Shown here in pieces: positions 12,083 to 22,412 of a DNA stretch of 64,000 nt (position 1 is the stretch's first letter; each line of letters opens with the position of its first letter). Where the stretch lies: assembly GCA_027257055.1 (NCBI GenBank), contig JAPVLO010000205.1:1054001-1118000 (forward strand). Direction: 5' to 3'. The DNA comes from Cephalopachus bancanus. Lineage: Eukaryota > Chordata > Mammalia > Primates > Tarsiidae. The notes beneath the pieces are model-generated. The model worked only from the letters and a program-made list of their open reading frames with translations. It ran no database searches and had not been told where the DNA came from. The position numbers and the translations under genes were made by a program.

Positions 12083-12096
12083 AAAGAATATTTTCA
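12083..12096. repeat. Target site duplication of the young L1 (left copy)
   Basis: AAAGAATATTTTCA, preceded by TT, giving the TT/AAAG context expected for L1 endonuclease cleavage. The identical 14-mer follows the L1 poly-A at 18,514-18,527. Confidence 0.93.
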
Positions 12097-13450
12097 GGGG
12101 CTTGGCGGCAAGATGGCGATGGGGCAACCCGATGTCTGAAGCCCTCTGCAAGGGAGATCTGCAGTGGGTCTCTGACTCTCGCCCTGGGGGGCTGGGGACC
12201 CCAGCATCGCAACCTGCTCTTCAGACAGAGCTCGGCCGTTGCCACCGCTGGGACATCGCAGTGACTGGACAGTTACTGCAGTGCAGACAGTGCCGCCGCC
12301 GCAGCCCCTCCCCCCCGCCGCTGCGGCCTCTGTGATGGGTAGCGCATCACACCACCCGGGCCCGAGGCGATCCACACCAAACCCCTTCAGGGAAGATCTG
12401 CTGGGCTCGCTGCCACCTCTCCTGCGTCTGAGACTATCCTGCCCACCCGGCGTGGGGTTCCTGTTGCCTGCCCAGAGGCAGGCAGCCATCTTGTTCCACC
12501 CCCTCTGGGGCGAGCAGCTGAGATAGCACCACCTGCTGGCGATTCAAGGTAACAACACCGAAACGGGAGAAACAAGCTTGATAAAGACATAGACCAAACT
12601 GCTGAACGGAGGTTAATATGAACTGTCCTTCACAGCAGATCAGGGGCAACTGACCCTAACTGCAAACTAATTTACCAGCTTGAAAAGAAGACTAGAAATC
12701 AGACCTGAAAGGACATTGGACTTAAATGAAATGTCTCAGAGTGTGCTTCATTGGTTCTATTAGTTTAATGACTTAATTCTATTCCTACCGTATTATTCCC
12801 TTTTTTCTTTTTTGCTTTTCCTTTTCTTCTCTCTGTAAACCATATCTTTGTATAGAGGAACAGCACACTAACAAGGTGGGTGGTTAGCTTGTATGTTAGC
12901 ATCACTATATGTTTCATTTTTATTTTTTTGTATGAGAGTTGGTTCGTTTGCAGCTGTGGTCTATTGTTTTTATCTGTTTCAGTATAGGCCTCTCTCTCTA
13001 TTTGTTGGCATACTCGTTTGTTTCCCCCCTTACTCCTCTATCTCTCCACTCCCCTCTTCAACCCACTGCCTGCTCCATTTTCTCCCCTCTGCTAACCACA
13101 TTTTATTTCAGCCCCACTGCACGGACATATTCCAGCCCCACTGCATGGACAGATTCCAGGGCAGTGGGAAGTGGGTTCCACATTATCCACACGCCTGTCA
13201 GCGAACACCAGGACCTGCAGACAGATTTTGAATCACAGCTCTCCCCTTAAGTACATCTCAAAACTGCAAAAAGGACCACCTCCAACCTACAGTGCAACTT
13301 AAGAATTGAACAAAGTAAGAGGACATACATAAAGAATAGGAGATTGAACAAACAGAAGTAAAACCAATCCCTTTACCTCTGAATAACAGAATTAAAGAAG
13401 ACAGTGATGTGGAGGGAAGGAAAAAGTAGTGAGGGGGAAAAACTGCACAA
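12097..13450 (+). promoter_or_regulatory. L1 5' UTR / internal promoter region
   Basis: The first 460 bases are GC- and CpG-rich, as in the internal RNA polymerase II promoters of L1. The rest is pyrimidine-rich ('ttttctttttt...ctctgtaaacc', 12,800-13,085). At about 1.35 kb it is longer than the human L1 5' UTR of roughly 0.9 kb. Open frames inside it on both strands (12,094-12,489 minus; 12,893-13,250 plus) are of unknown status. The promoter is probably silenced by methylation and decay, which the sequence cannot show. Confidence 0.8.
12109..12118 (+). promoter_or_regulatory. YY1-type motif at the L1 5' end
   Basis: CAAGATGGCG, 13 bases into the element. In human L1 a YY1 site of the same type and position sets the transcription start at the element's first base. 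Its presence here agrees with the 5' end being complete. Binding is inferred from the motif only. Confidence 0.75.
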
Positions 13451-14413
13451 ATGAAGAAAAACCAAAAGAAGAATATAGGTCTTACACAGACGCCTGGGAA
13501 ATCAGACACTGAGAAAACAGATTCTGGAACACAGACAATGAAGAGTTCCCAGAATGACTGGTCACATGCAACAAACCCAGACATCAAGACATTAATGGAG
13601 AGAATTAAAAAAATTGAGGAGATACAAGAGGAAAATAGGAAGGAGCTGATGTCAGAAATGACAGCAGTAAAGAATACTGTGATGGAAATGAACAACAGAC
13701 TAATAAGCACGGAAAGCAGAATCAGCCAAGCAGAAGAAAGAATCTCAGAGCTCGAAGACCAAACACAGAACTAACCCAAACTGTCAAAAGCATAGAAAAG
13801 AAGCTCAAAAAGACAGAACAAAACCTGCAAGAGATGAATGATCACTTCAAGAGATCAAACCTAAGAGTAATTGGGCTTCCTGAGGCAGAAAGAAACAGAA
13901 GTCACATTGGAACAAACATTTCATGAAATCATTCAAGAAAACTTCCCTCATCTCATTAAGGATGAAAAAATTCAAACACAAGAGATTCAGAGAACCCCTG
14001 CAAGACAACAAATGAGAAGAACAACTCCCAGACACATAATAATTTGCCTAAACAAAGTAGCTATGAAAGGAAAAATCCTAAAGGCAGCAAGAGAAAAAGG
14101 CCAGACTACCTACCAGGGAAAACCAATTAGAATAGCAGCAGATTTATCCACAGAAACCCTTCAGGCCAGGAGAGCCTGGAGCCCTATCTTCAAAGTTCTA
14201 AAAGAGAAACAATTTCAACCAAGAATAACCTACCCACCCAAACTAAGCTTCATTAGTGAGGGAGAATTGAAATCTTTTCCAGACATCAAATCCCTAAGAA
14301 TCTACGCTGCCACCAGACCACCTCTACAAGAAACACTTAAGAAAGTACTGAACACAGAAGAAAAAGAAAAAAGAACAACAGCATTCTTCACAAGAGTACA
14401 GGCAAAAGATTAA
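13451..14413 (+). pseudogene. L1 ORF1 (RNA-binding chaperone), frameshifted
   Basis: ORF1p is the trimeric RNA-binding protein of the L1 particle. The first frame (13,451-13,774) encodes a basic N-terminus and a long heptad-rich coiled coil with 'IEEIQEEN', 'MNNRL' and 'AEERISELED'. It ends in a premature stop, and the coding sense continues in a second frame from about 13,762 ('ELTQTVKSIEKKLK' to 'LRVIGLPEAE', the start of the RRM-like domain). A second frameshift near 13,890 leads into the third frame, which runs to 14,413 with 'KDEKIQTQEIQRTPARQ', 'ILKAAREKG' and a C-terminal domain ending in 'FFTRVQAKD'. Two single-base type indels therefore split the gene. The start ATG at 13,451 follows a purine-rich leader. 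No internal stop is seen within the last frame. Confidence 0.9.
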
Positions 14414-14485
14414 AAACACACGTGAACCAACTCCAAAACCCAAAGAAAGACAACAAATAAACAGGAACAACTCTGTAAGAACCTT

Positions 14486-17400
14486 ATGACAGGGATCAAC
14501 TCTTGCATTTCAATTATTAGCCTAAATGTGAACAGACTAAATGCACCACTGAAAAGGCACAGAATGGCAAAATGGATAAAATATCATCAGGCAACAATCT
14601 ACTGCCTTCAAGAGACTCACCTCACTAGAAAGGACACCCACAGACACAAAGTAAGAGGATGGGAAACAAACTTTCAGGCGAACGGAATACAAAAGAAAGG
14701 AGGAGTAGCGATCTTAATTTCAGACAAAATACCCTTCAAGCTATTAAAAATAAAAAAAGATACAGAAGGCCACTACATAATGATAAAAGGCTCAATCCAT
14801 CAACAAGAAATATTTATCCTAAACATATATGCACCCAACATAGGTGCGCCAACTTTTATAAAGCAACTTCTTGGAAAACTAAAGAAAGATATTGACTCTA
14901 ACACTATCATAACTGGGGACTTTAATACCCCACTCACAACCCTAGACAGATCATCAAGACAAAAAATCAGCAAGGAGATCCGGAACCTCAATGTGACTTT
15001 GGACCAAATGGACTTAATTGATACCTACAGAACACTCCATCAAAGACCACAGAATACACATTCTACTCATCACCACATGGAGCATATTCTAAGATCGACC
15101 ACATACTCGGCCATAAATCAAGCATAAGCAAATTTAAAAGGACCGAAATTCTACCAAACACCTTCTTGGACCACAGTGGAATAAAAATAAACATTGACAC
15201 CAACGAAGTCCCCCCAAAACCCACAAAGACGTGGACACTAAACAGCATGATGCTAAACAACTCCTGGGTCAACAATGAAATCAAAACAGGGATCAAAAGA
15301 TACCTGGAAACAAATGAAAATGAAGAAACATCTTACCAAAATCTCTGGGATGCCCTGAAAGCTGTAGTAAGAGGGGAATTTATATCCCTACAAACACACA
15401 TGAAGAAAATGTAAGGAACAAAAATTCACAACCTAACAAGCCACCTAAAGAAGCTGGAAAAGCAAGACCACAAAAACCCTAATTTCAGCTGAAGAATCCA
15501 GATCACCAAAATAAAAGCCCAAATCCAGGACATAGAAGACAAAAAGATAATACAAAAAAATCAATGAAACAAAAAGCTGGTTCTTTGAAAGGGTAAACAA
15601 GATTGATGGTCCCCTAGCTAGACTGACCAAGAAAAAACGAGAAAAAAAAAACAAAAAAACAAATAAGCACAATCAGAAACACAAAAGATGAAGTCACATC
15701 TGACCCTGAAGAAATACAAAAGATCATTAGCGACTACTACGTACACTTGTATGGAAACAAACTTGAAAACCATAAGGAAATGAGGACTTTCTGACATCAC
15801 ACAACCTACCTAGGTTGGAATAAGAAGAAATTGAGACCCTAAATAGACCAATAACTATCAAGGAAATCGACTACATAATAAGAAAACTTCCTACAAAAAA
15901 AGCCCTGGTCCAGATGGCTTTCCAGCAGAATTCTACAAGACATTCAAGGAGGAGCTGATACCAATCCTACTGAAGGTATTCCAGGCGATTGAAAAAGATG
16001 GTACTCTCCCCAAATCATTTTACGAAGCCAACATCACATTGATACCCAAGCCAGGTAAAGATCCAACACAGAAAGAGAACTACAGGCCAATATCTTTGAT
16101 GAAAATTCTCAACAAGATCCTAGCAAACCGGATTCAGCAATACATCTCAAAAATCATCCACCATGACCAAGTAGGCTTCATTCCTGGTATGCAATGCTGG
16201 TTCAACATTCGTAAAAACATAAATGTAATTAAATACATCAACAGATGTCAAAACAAAAACCACATGATCATATCATTAGATGCAGAAAAAGCTTTTGATA
16301 AAATCCAGCACCACTTCTTATAAAAAACCCTTGAACATCTAGGCATACGGGGAACATACCTCAAAATAGTAAAAGCCACCTACAAGAAACCCACAGCCAG
16401 CATACTCCTAAATGGACAAAAATTGGAACCAATTCCCCTGAAAACTGGAACTAGACAAGGATGTCCACTCTCTCCCCTCCTGTTCAACATAGTATTGGAA
16501 GTCCTGGCTAGAGCAATCAGAGAAGAGGAGGCAATCAGAGGTATTCAAATAGGAAAAGAGGAAGTCAAGTTATCTCTCTATGCAGATGATATGATTGTGT
16601 ACCTTGAAAACCCAAGAGAATCTGTCAAAAGCCTCCTTACATTGATAAAGGCCTTTGGCAAAGTCTCAGGATACAAAATAAATGTACAAAAGACAATCGC
16701 ATTTCTCTACACCAATAATAAACAAACAGAAACCCAAATAAAAAACACAATTCCATTCACAATAGCCACAAAAAAAATGAAATACCTTGGCATCTTCCTA
16801 ACCAGAGACGTGAAAGAACTTTACAATGAAAATTACAAAACACTGCTCAAAGAAATCAAAGCTGACACGAACAAGTGGTAATATATCCCATGCTCATGGA
16901 TCGGAAGAATCAACCTTGTGAAGATGTCCATCTTACCTAAGGCAATCTACAAATTCAATGCAATACCCATTAAATTACCAACAACATTCTTCTCAGACCT
17001 AGAAAAAACAACACAGGAATTCATATGGAAACACAAACGTCCAAGAATAGCCCGAAAAATCCTCAGCAAAAAAAAAACAAAGCAGGTGGTATCACAATAC
17101 CAGACTTCAAACTTTACTATAAAGCTACAATCATCAAAACAGCTTGGTATTGGTACAGGAACAGGCATATAGATCAAGGGAACAGAATTGAGATTCCAGA
17201 AGCAAAACCTCAATTTCTCAACCAACTCATCTTCGACAAAGCCCCCACCACCTACCACTGGGGAGAGGAGAACCTATTCAGTAAATGGTGCTGGGAAAAC
17301 TGGTTGACCACATGCAGAAGATTGAAACAGGACCCCTGTCTATCCCCATGCACAAAGGTTAGCTCCAAATGGATCAGAGACCTAAATGTAAAACCTCAAA

Positions 17401-18299
17401 CCATAAGAACCTTAGAAAAGGAAGGAAATACTCTCATGGAAATCGGAACTGGCATCCAATTCCTGTACAAAACCCGAAACCCACAGGACATAAGAGAGAA
17501 GATAGACAAATGGGACCTTATTAAACTGACAAGCTTCTGCAAAGCCAAAGAAACCATCAAGAGAGCAGGGAGACAGCCTACAGACTGGGAAAAAGTATTT
17601 GCCAACTCTAGGTCTGACAAAGGCTTAACATCCTTGATCTACAGGGAACTGAAACGTACTGAAAAGAAGAAAACAAACAACCCCATTATAAAATGGGCAA
17701 AAGATATGAACAGACACTTCACAAAAGAAGACATCTGAGCAGCCAACAAACACATGAAGAAATGCTCAACCTCACTAGTCATCAGGGAGATGCAAATCAA
17801 AACCACACTGAGATACCACCTAACTCCAGTCAGAATGGCAATTATCAACAACTCAAAAAATAACAGCTGCTGGAGAGGGTGTGGTGAAAAGGGAACACTT
17901 CTACACTGTTGGTGGGAGTGTAAACTAGTGCAACCTCTGTGGAAAGCAGTGTGGCGATTCCTAAAAGCTCTAAAAATTGACCTTCCATATGACCCTGCAA
18001 TCCCCCTACTGGGAATATACCCTGAAGAACACAAATCACTCTATAAAAAAGATACCTGCACACGTATGTTTATTGCAGCATTGTTCACAATAGCAAGAAC
18101 CTGGAAACAACCATGCTGCCCATCAAAAGAGGACTGGATTAAAAAAATGTGGTACATATACACGATGGAATACTACGCAGCCATAAAAAAGAACAAAATC
18201 ATGAATTTCGCAGCAACCTGGATGGAACTAGAGTCTATAATACTGAGTGACCTCTCACAGAAACAAAGATCCGAATATCACATGTTCTCACTCATATAA
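14486..18299 (+). pseudogene. L1 ORF2 (endonuclease / reverse transcriptase), disrupted
   Basis: ORF2p nicks target DNA and copies L1 RNA. In order: the APE-like endonuclease (14,486 on) shows 'SLNVNRL', 'QETHL' and 'GDFNTP', the metal and active-site motifs, then a frameshift near 15,050. The end of that domain lies in another frame ('FLDHSGIK', about 15,170). A stop follows at 15,412. The linker and 'GPDGFPAEF' are at about 15,905-15,935. Reverse transcriptase motifs are at 16,039-16,323 ('NYRPISL', '[12 protein letters not shown]'), with a TAA at 16,321. Next comes 16,423-16,881 ('[12 protein letters not shown]', the catalytic 'YADD'), then a stop. A frameshift lies near 17,070 and a TGA at 17,736. 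The C-terminal cysteine-rich segment (17,754-18,299) keeps '[18 protein letters not shown]'. At least three stops and several frameshifts make it dead. Confidence 0.93.
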
Positions 18300-18513
18300 T
18301 GGACCTTGAACATCCAATGTAATACTATAAGAAAATGACTGACGGTACTGGGAAACTATGGGGGGGGGATGGGATTAACAGTAGCAAATATCTGTCTGGG
18401 GATGGGAAAACACCTCTTATCAACAGGGTGCCTGAATGAAACGTAATTGTACACCTAACCCTTAACTGTACCCCACAAAACCATAATAAAAAATATTGAT
18501 TAATAAAAAAAAA
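18300..18513 (+). other. L1 3' UTR and tail
   Basis: Contains a run of nine G in 'atgggggggggatggg' (about 18,359-18,371), a feature of L1 3' UTRs. It continues with 'acacctaacccttaactgtacc' and an A-rich tail with AATAAA-like signals (AATAAAAAAT at 18,484). The same 3' end, diverged, reappears at 60,221-60,367. Confidence 0.88.
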
Positions 18514-18527
18514 AAAGAATATTTTCA
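18514..18527. repeat. Target site duplication of the young L1 (right copy)
   Basis: AAAGAATATTTTCA, identical to 12,083-12,096. Its last part also belongs to the pre-existing Tigger-like element ('gaatattttcaatttgtggttggttgaatcc'). Confidence 0.93.
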
Positions 18528-18583
18528 ATTTGTGGTTGGTTGAATCCATGGAGGAGTAATTCACAAATACAGAGGGCTAACTG
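18517..18583 (+). mobile_element. Tigger/pogo-like DNA transposon, 3' part
   Basis: 'gaatattttcaatttgtggttggttgaatccatgga...atacagagggctaactg' completes the element begun at 11,452. The terminus CTG is followed by TA (18,584-18,585), mirroring the TA-CAG at the left. The inverted terminal repeat CAGTTAGCCCTC pairs with CAGTCAGTCTTT. Confidence 0.8.
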
Positions 18584-18717
18584 TATTGGGACTAGTTAGT
18601 AGAGGATATGGACAAAGGGTTAAAACAGTAGCCTGGACAAGCAGTGAGAAGGGCAGTGGAGTGAGAAAGATAGGGAGACAATATATTTTTTGAAGGAAGA
18701 ATTACCAGAACTTGGGC

Positions 18718-19085
18718 TCTGCTACAGACTGTTTGTATCTCCCCAAAACTCATGCATTGAAACCTAATCCCCAATATGGTAGTGTTTGGAGGTAGAATCT
18801 TTGGGAGATGATTAGACCATGAGGGCAAAGCCCTAATGAATGAGATTATTGCTCTCATGAAAGGGACCCCAGAGTGTTCCTAAATCTCCTTCCACTAAGT
18901 AAGGATGCAGCAAGAAGACAACCATCAATGAACAAGGGAGTGGGCCTTCACCAGACACTGAATCTTCTGGAGCCTTAATCTTGGATGTCTTCAGCTTTCA
19001 GAGCTGTCAGAAACAAATTTTTGTTGTTTATAAGCCACCTAATCTGTGATGTTCTGTTATATCAGCCAGAAAGGACTAAGATAGA
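18718..19085 (+). mobile_element. ERVL-MaLR solo LTR (MST/MLT1-like)
   Basis: Matches MaLR LTR order: 'actgtttgtatctccccaaaactcatgcattgaaacctaatccccaatatggtagtgtttggaggtag', 'gatgattagaccatgagggcaaagccctaatgaatgagattattgctctcatgaaa', 'ccttcaccagacactgaatc', and the end 'tgttgtttataagccacctaatctgtgatgttctgttatatcagcc'. No internal retroviral region adjoins it. Confidence 0.82.
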
Positions 19086-20434
19086 CTCTAACTGGATAAA
19101 GAGGATGACAGAGAAAACAAGAACTTGGAGACTGGGCCTTTTAGTGAGAAGCCTTTAAAATTAGGTTTCTAGCAAAAGATGGCAGCAAATGGGTGGAAAG
19201 AGGGAGGCAGCAGGGTCACAAAATGGCAATTGCTGGTGTTGGGTATTGAGAGGAGTCAGGCTCTACTGTATCACACACATCTCTGCTGACTCCATAAAAA
19301 ATTTGCTTTTGAAGTTTCATGGTCAGTCATATCAATATGACCGTCATGATTATCATTGCACACGCAAGTTTAGAATTCATAAAAATGCAATTTTCTTTCT
19401 GCATATTCAATTATTCTTTGAGCAATCATCTCAAACTTCCATTTCACTGAAGCTGTTTGTTACTTTTCTGATGGTATGTTTCTAATCGTTTTCAAACGAT
19501 TGTGGTTAATGGAAATTTTTCTTCAATGGAATACTTGGGATATCACAAATTTTCTCTGTTAGTTAGTGCATTTCGAGTTTTTTTTTTTTTACACAATCCA
19601 GTGTTTAAAAAAGTTGCATAAGAACCCAGTATACACATTCATATCCAATCACTTATCTGTTTCACCAAAATCAAATGTTTATAAAAACAATACTTATCTT
19701 TTGATATTTTATATTCAATTTGATTTCATTTAAAAATGTGAACTGAAACTCACTAAACCTATATCCAGTGACCCACAAATTGAAAACAGCAAGCTTAACT
19801 CAGAGCTCCATGTAAGTAGGCAACTATGTGTTCAGTTTGAGCTCTCTGGTGCCAAGCACAGAATCTAGCATATAGAGTTTTAGAAATGTTGAAAACAAGA
19901 ATGGAGGAGTAAATCACATCTGCTTGGTAGATTTTTTTTTTTTTTAATTTAAGAAACATGCAAATTCATTACATGGCAATCTCTCTCAGTTTATGCCATC
20001 TGCAAATTTATTAAATTTGTTTCCAAATCCCAAATTTAAGTTAATTGATAATCCTAGTCATATCATTGATCCATTCATTACTAAAAATTGGGATTTAAAC
20101 CTACAAATTGGGGTTTAAAATTTCTGAAGGTCATATTCATCCCAAAGCAGAACATTATATTGATTTAGAGAATTTTAACAAGTTGCAGAGATAGTTAATC
20201 TGGAGTAAAATAGATGTATAAGCAACAGAGCCTCTCCACTCCCTCCTCTGTAATGGCTAGAACATATGCTAACTTAAGGCTAATAATTACTAATTCACTT
20301 TTTCACAGACTATTCTAGCAAGCAAATTGATGTGGTATGCTCTGTGGATGACCTGTGGGCACAACATCCATGAGTTAATATGTTATGGTATGTGCTCTTC
20401 TTTCAAATGGCAGATCTTTCTCATTGCCATATCC
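19086..20434. other. Unassigned noncoding DNA
   Basis: About 1.3 kb with no gene or repeat recognised. It contains an 18-base perfect palindrome at 19,484-19,501 and poly-T runs at 19,580-19,591 and 19,932-19,945. A 98-codon plus frame (19,189-19,485) is considered chance. Confidence 0.5.
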
Positions 20435-20549
20435 AATTCCAGTTTAATTCAGTTCAACAAATGAAATGCCAATTGTGTACTAAGTACTGAGGTAGTCACT
20501 AAGGATACAAAATAAATAAACAGGGACTATGGCTTCAAGAATTGTGTTA
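20435..20549 (-). repeat. L2 LINE 3' end fragment (antisense)
   Basis: 'tcagttcaacaaatgaaatgccaattgtgtactaagtactgaggtagtcactaaggatacaaaataaataaacagggactatggcttcaaga' follows the antisense L2 end. It is cut at 20,549 by an Alu insertion. Confidence 0.6.
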
Positions 20550-20837
20550 GGCCAGGCGCAGTGGCTGAAGCCTGTAATCTCAGCACTTTGGAATACCGAG
20601 GTGAGGGGATTGCCTGAGCCCATGGATTCAAGAACAGCCTGGACAACTGGCAAGACATTATCTCTACAATAAATCAAAAAATTAGCTGGGTATGGTAGCA
20701 TGTGTCTGTAGTTCTGGTTACTTGGAAGGCTGAGGTGGAAGGATCACTGGAGCTCAGCGGGTCGATGCTGGGGTGTCTGTGAACATGCCACTGCACTCTA
20801 GCCTGGGTGACAAAGTAAGACTCCAACTCAAAAAAAA
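20550..20837 (+). mobile_element. Alu SINE, lemur-type dimer
   Basis: From 'ggccaggcgcagtggctgaagcctgtaatc' to 'gtaagactccaactc' and a short A tail. It has the lemur-type 'cctgagcccatggattcaag', 'ctctacaataaatcaaaaaattagctggg' and a right arm. The flanking target duplication includes 'tgtgtta' on both sides (20,543-20,549 and 20,839-20,845). It sits inside an L2 remnant. Confidence 0.9.
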
Positions 20838-20845
20838 GTGTGTTA

Positions 20846-21881
20846 TGAAGCAAGAAAGGTAGATGTCTAAACAAGTGATAACTACAGAGTAGGAAAGCAG
20901 ACGAGAAGAGAATGAGACAAATGGGGGATGATGCTTGACCAAGATGGACAAAGACCTGACCGATCAGTGGTGCCATTTCCCTTTCCTCTCAAAGAATCTA
21001 GTACATACAGCAGCTGCACACCAATAAATGATTGGTGACCGAAGAGGAAAAAAACCCCCAAAGTGCTTTTTAAATGTTTTGCTCTCAAGGTGAAGTGGGC
21101 TGGCATTTAATTTTGCTTGTTGACATGAAACATGTTGATTTTTGCTTATTATGGTGAAATATGTTTATTTTTGCTTATTGTTTCTATCCTTACCAAGGTG
21201 TGTGATAAACAGCAAGAAAGCCGAGTGTCTACTTCAGGGTTCTCAAAGGACAGACTGAAAGCCTCTTGGGGCTCCAGAGTCTCTTTCCAGGGGAGTTCTT
21301 TGAGGTCAGAATTCCTTTCATAATAACCTTAAGAAATGACTTGCCTTTTTGACTATGTTGATATTTTGACTATGTTGCTCTTTAATCATATTGATTTTCA
21401 GTGTTCCTGAAATCATTTCTAAAAGAAAATTTGCAGGAAGGCAGCACAGGTGAGTAAGAAAAACATGTTATGTAGAAGACGAAGACTTAATCTTTTGGAT
21501 TCTCAGTATCTTTAACTGAGAAATGAGAGGGTTGGCTAGATTAGTGGATCCTAAACTTGTTGTGCTGTAGAATGATCTGGAAAGCTCTAAAAAAAAATTA
21601 CAGATTATAGTGTTCCCCCTATGCAATAGAACCTATGTGTTAATTATGTAGGATCAGCTTCATATCAAAGCTGGCCAAGATGGAGGTGGGGTCTACATCC
21701 TATTAAGGAATTTCAGGTGGACAAGTAGCCTTTGCCTGGCTAGTAGGCACAGGGTCAAAATTTTCTGCAGAAAACTATTTTTGACTCGGCTCCAAGTGTT
21801 CTAGGCTGCAATGCATGGCTGTGATAGTTTGATCCTGGAAAAAGATGTTAAGTGGGTACTACCAAACATCCACTGCAGTCA
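20846..21881. other. Unassigned noncoding DNA, possible MER5-like piece
   Basis: A faint MER5-like match lies at about 21,548-21,650 ('ctaaacttgttgtgctgtagaatgatctggaaagct'). Otherwise nothing is recognised. 'gatattttgactatgttg' recurs in a short imperfect tandem near 21,352-21,380. Confidence 0.4.
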
Positions 21882-21883
21882 TA

Positions 21884-22410
21884 CAAGGGGAAACCCCCAA
21901 AAATTCGGAATTATTTTTTGGAGGGTGGGTGCCTTCAGGCCTCCCCTGCTAGGTAATTGTTCTAGGAACCCATTGGCATCAGTGTACCAGCTAGTGTTGT
22001 GAGAGGCTGCATTCGGCTTCAGTAAATTTTTTTTTTGGAGAGTCTTTCAGTGCATCTGCCCATTTCATGATGGGATTGACAAACACACCTATCCAAAAAC
22101 TGCTGAATGTTCAGCAGTTTTTGATAAAAAATGGCATGACACCCATGCCCTACCTTTCCTATTCAACTGATATCACCCTGAGTGACTTTTTTGTTTGTTT
22201 GTTTCCCTGGATGAAAAAATGTCCTCAAAGGATAGTGTTTTGTCAAGGTGAAAACAAAAAATGGCAGGAGCACTAAATGGCCTCAAAACTGACGAGTTCA
22301 AAACTGTTCTGAGCAGTGGAAAAAGCATTTCCACAGAGTACTTTGAAGATGACTGAATACTCAATTTTTTTATAAATAAATTCCATTTATTTGGGGGGGG
22401 TCTCCTTTTG
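21884..22410 (+). mobile_element. Mariner DNA transposon copy 1, internally deleted
   Basis: A 527-bp Tc1/mariner element between TA dinucleotides (21,882-21,883 and 22,411-22,412). The terminal inverted repeats begin CAAGGGGAAACCCCCAAAAA on the left and CAAAAGGAGACCCCCCCCAAA (read inward) on the right, followed by 'GGAATT'. The 3' half holds remains of the transposase end: the 'SDFF' block, where the third catalytic aspartate lies, in 'caccctgagtgacttttttg'. The middle of the gene is missing: 'catttcatgatggg' joins directly to 'cacctatccaaaaactgc'. It cannot make transposase and is a passive substrate. A 13-bp perfect hairpin lies at 22,095-22,122. Confidence 0.88.
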
Positions 22411-22412
22411 TA

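Larger units (their letters stand above)
12097..18513 (+). mobile_element. Near full-length lemur-type L1 retrotransposon (inactive)
   Basis: A 6.4 kb non-LTR retrotransposon with a 5' UTR (12,097-13,450), ORF1 (13,451-14,413), a short intergenic gap, ORF2 (14,486-18,299), a 3' UTR and an A-rich tail. It is flanked by perfect 14-bp target duplications. It is not 5' truncated: it starts with 'ggggcttggcggcaagatggcg', the usual primate L1 start. Both ORFs have several frameshifts and stops, so this copy cannot make its proteins. The perfect duplication and readable protein text argue for a lineage-specific, moderately recent insertion. L1 supplies the machinery that mobilised the Alus in this window. 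Confidence 0.96.

Noticed and set aside
12239..12526. Plus-strand frame within the L1 5' UTR
   Set aside because: GC-rich UTR with no conserved start or domain; treated as part of the promoter region.
13258..13710. 150-codon minus-strand frame
   Set aside because: Antisense of the L1 5' UTR end and ORF1 coiled coil; hydrophobic composition comes from the A-rich coding strand.
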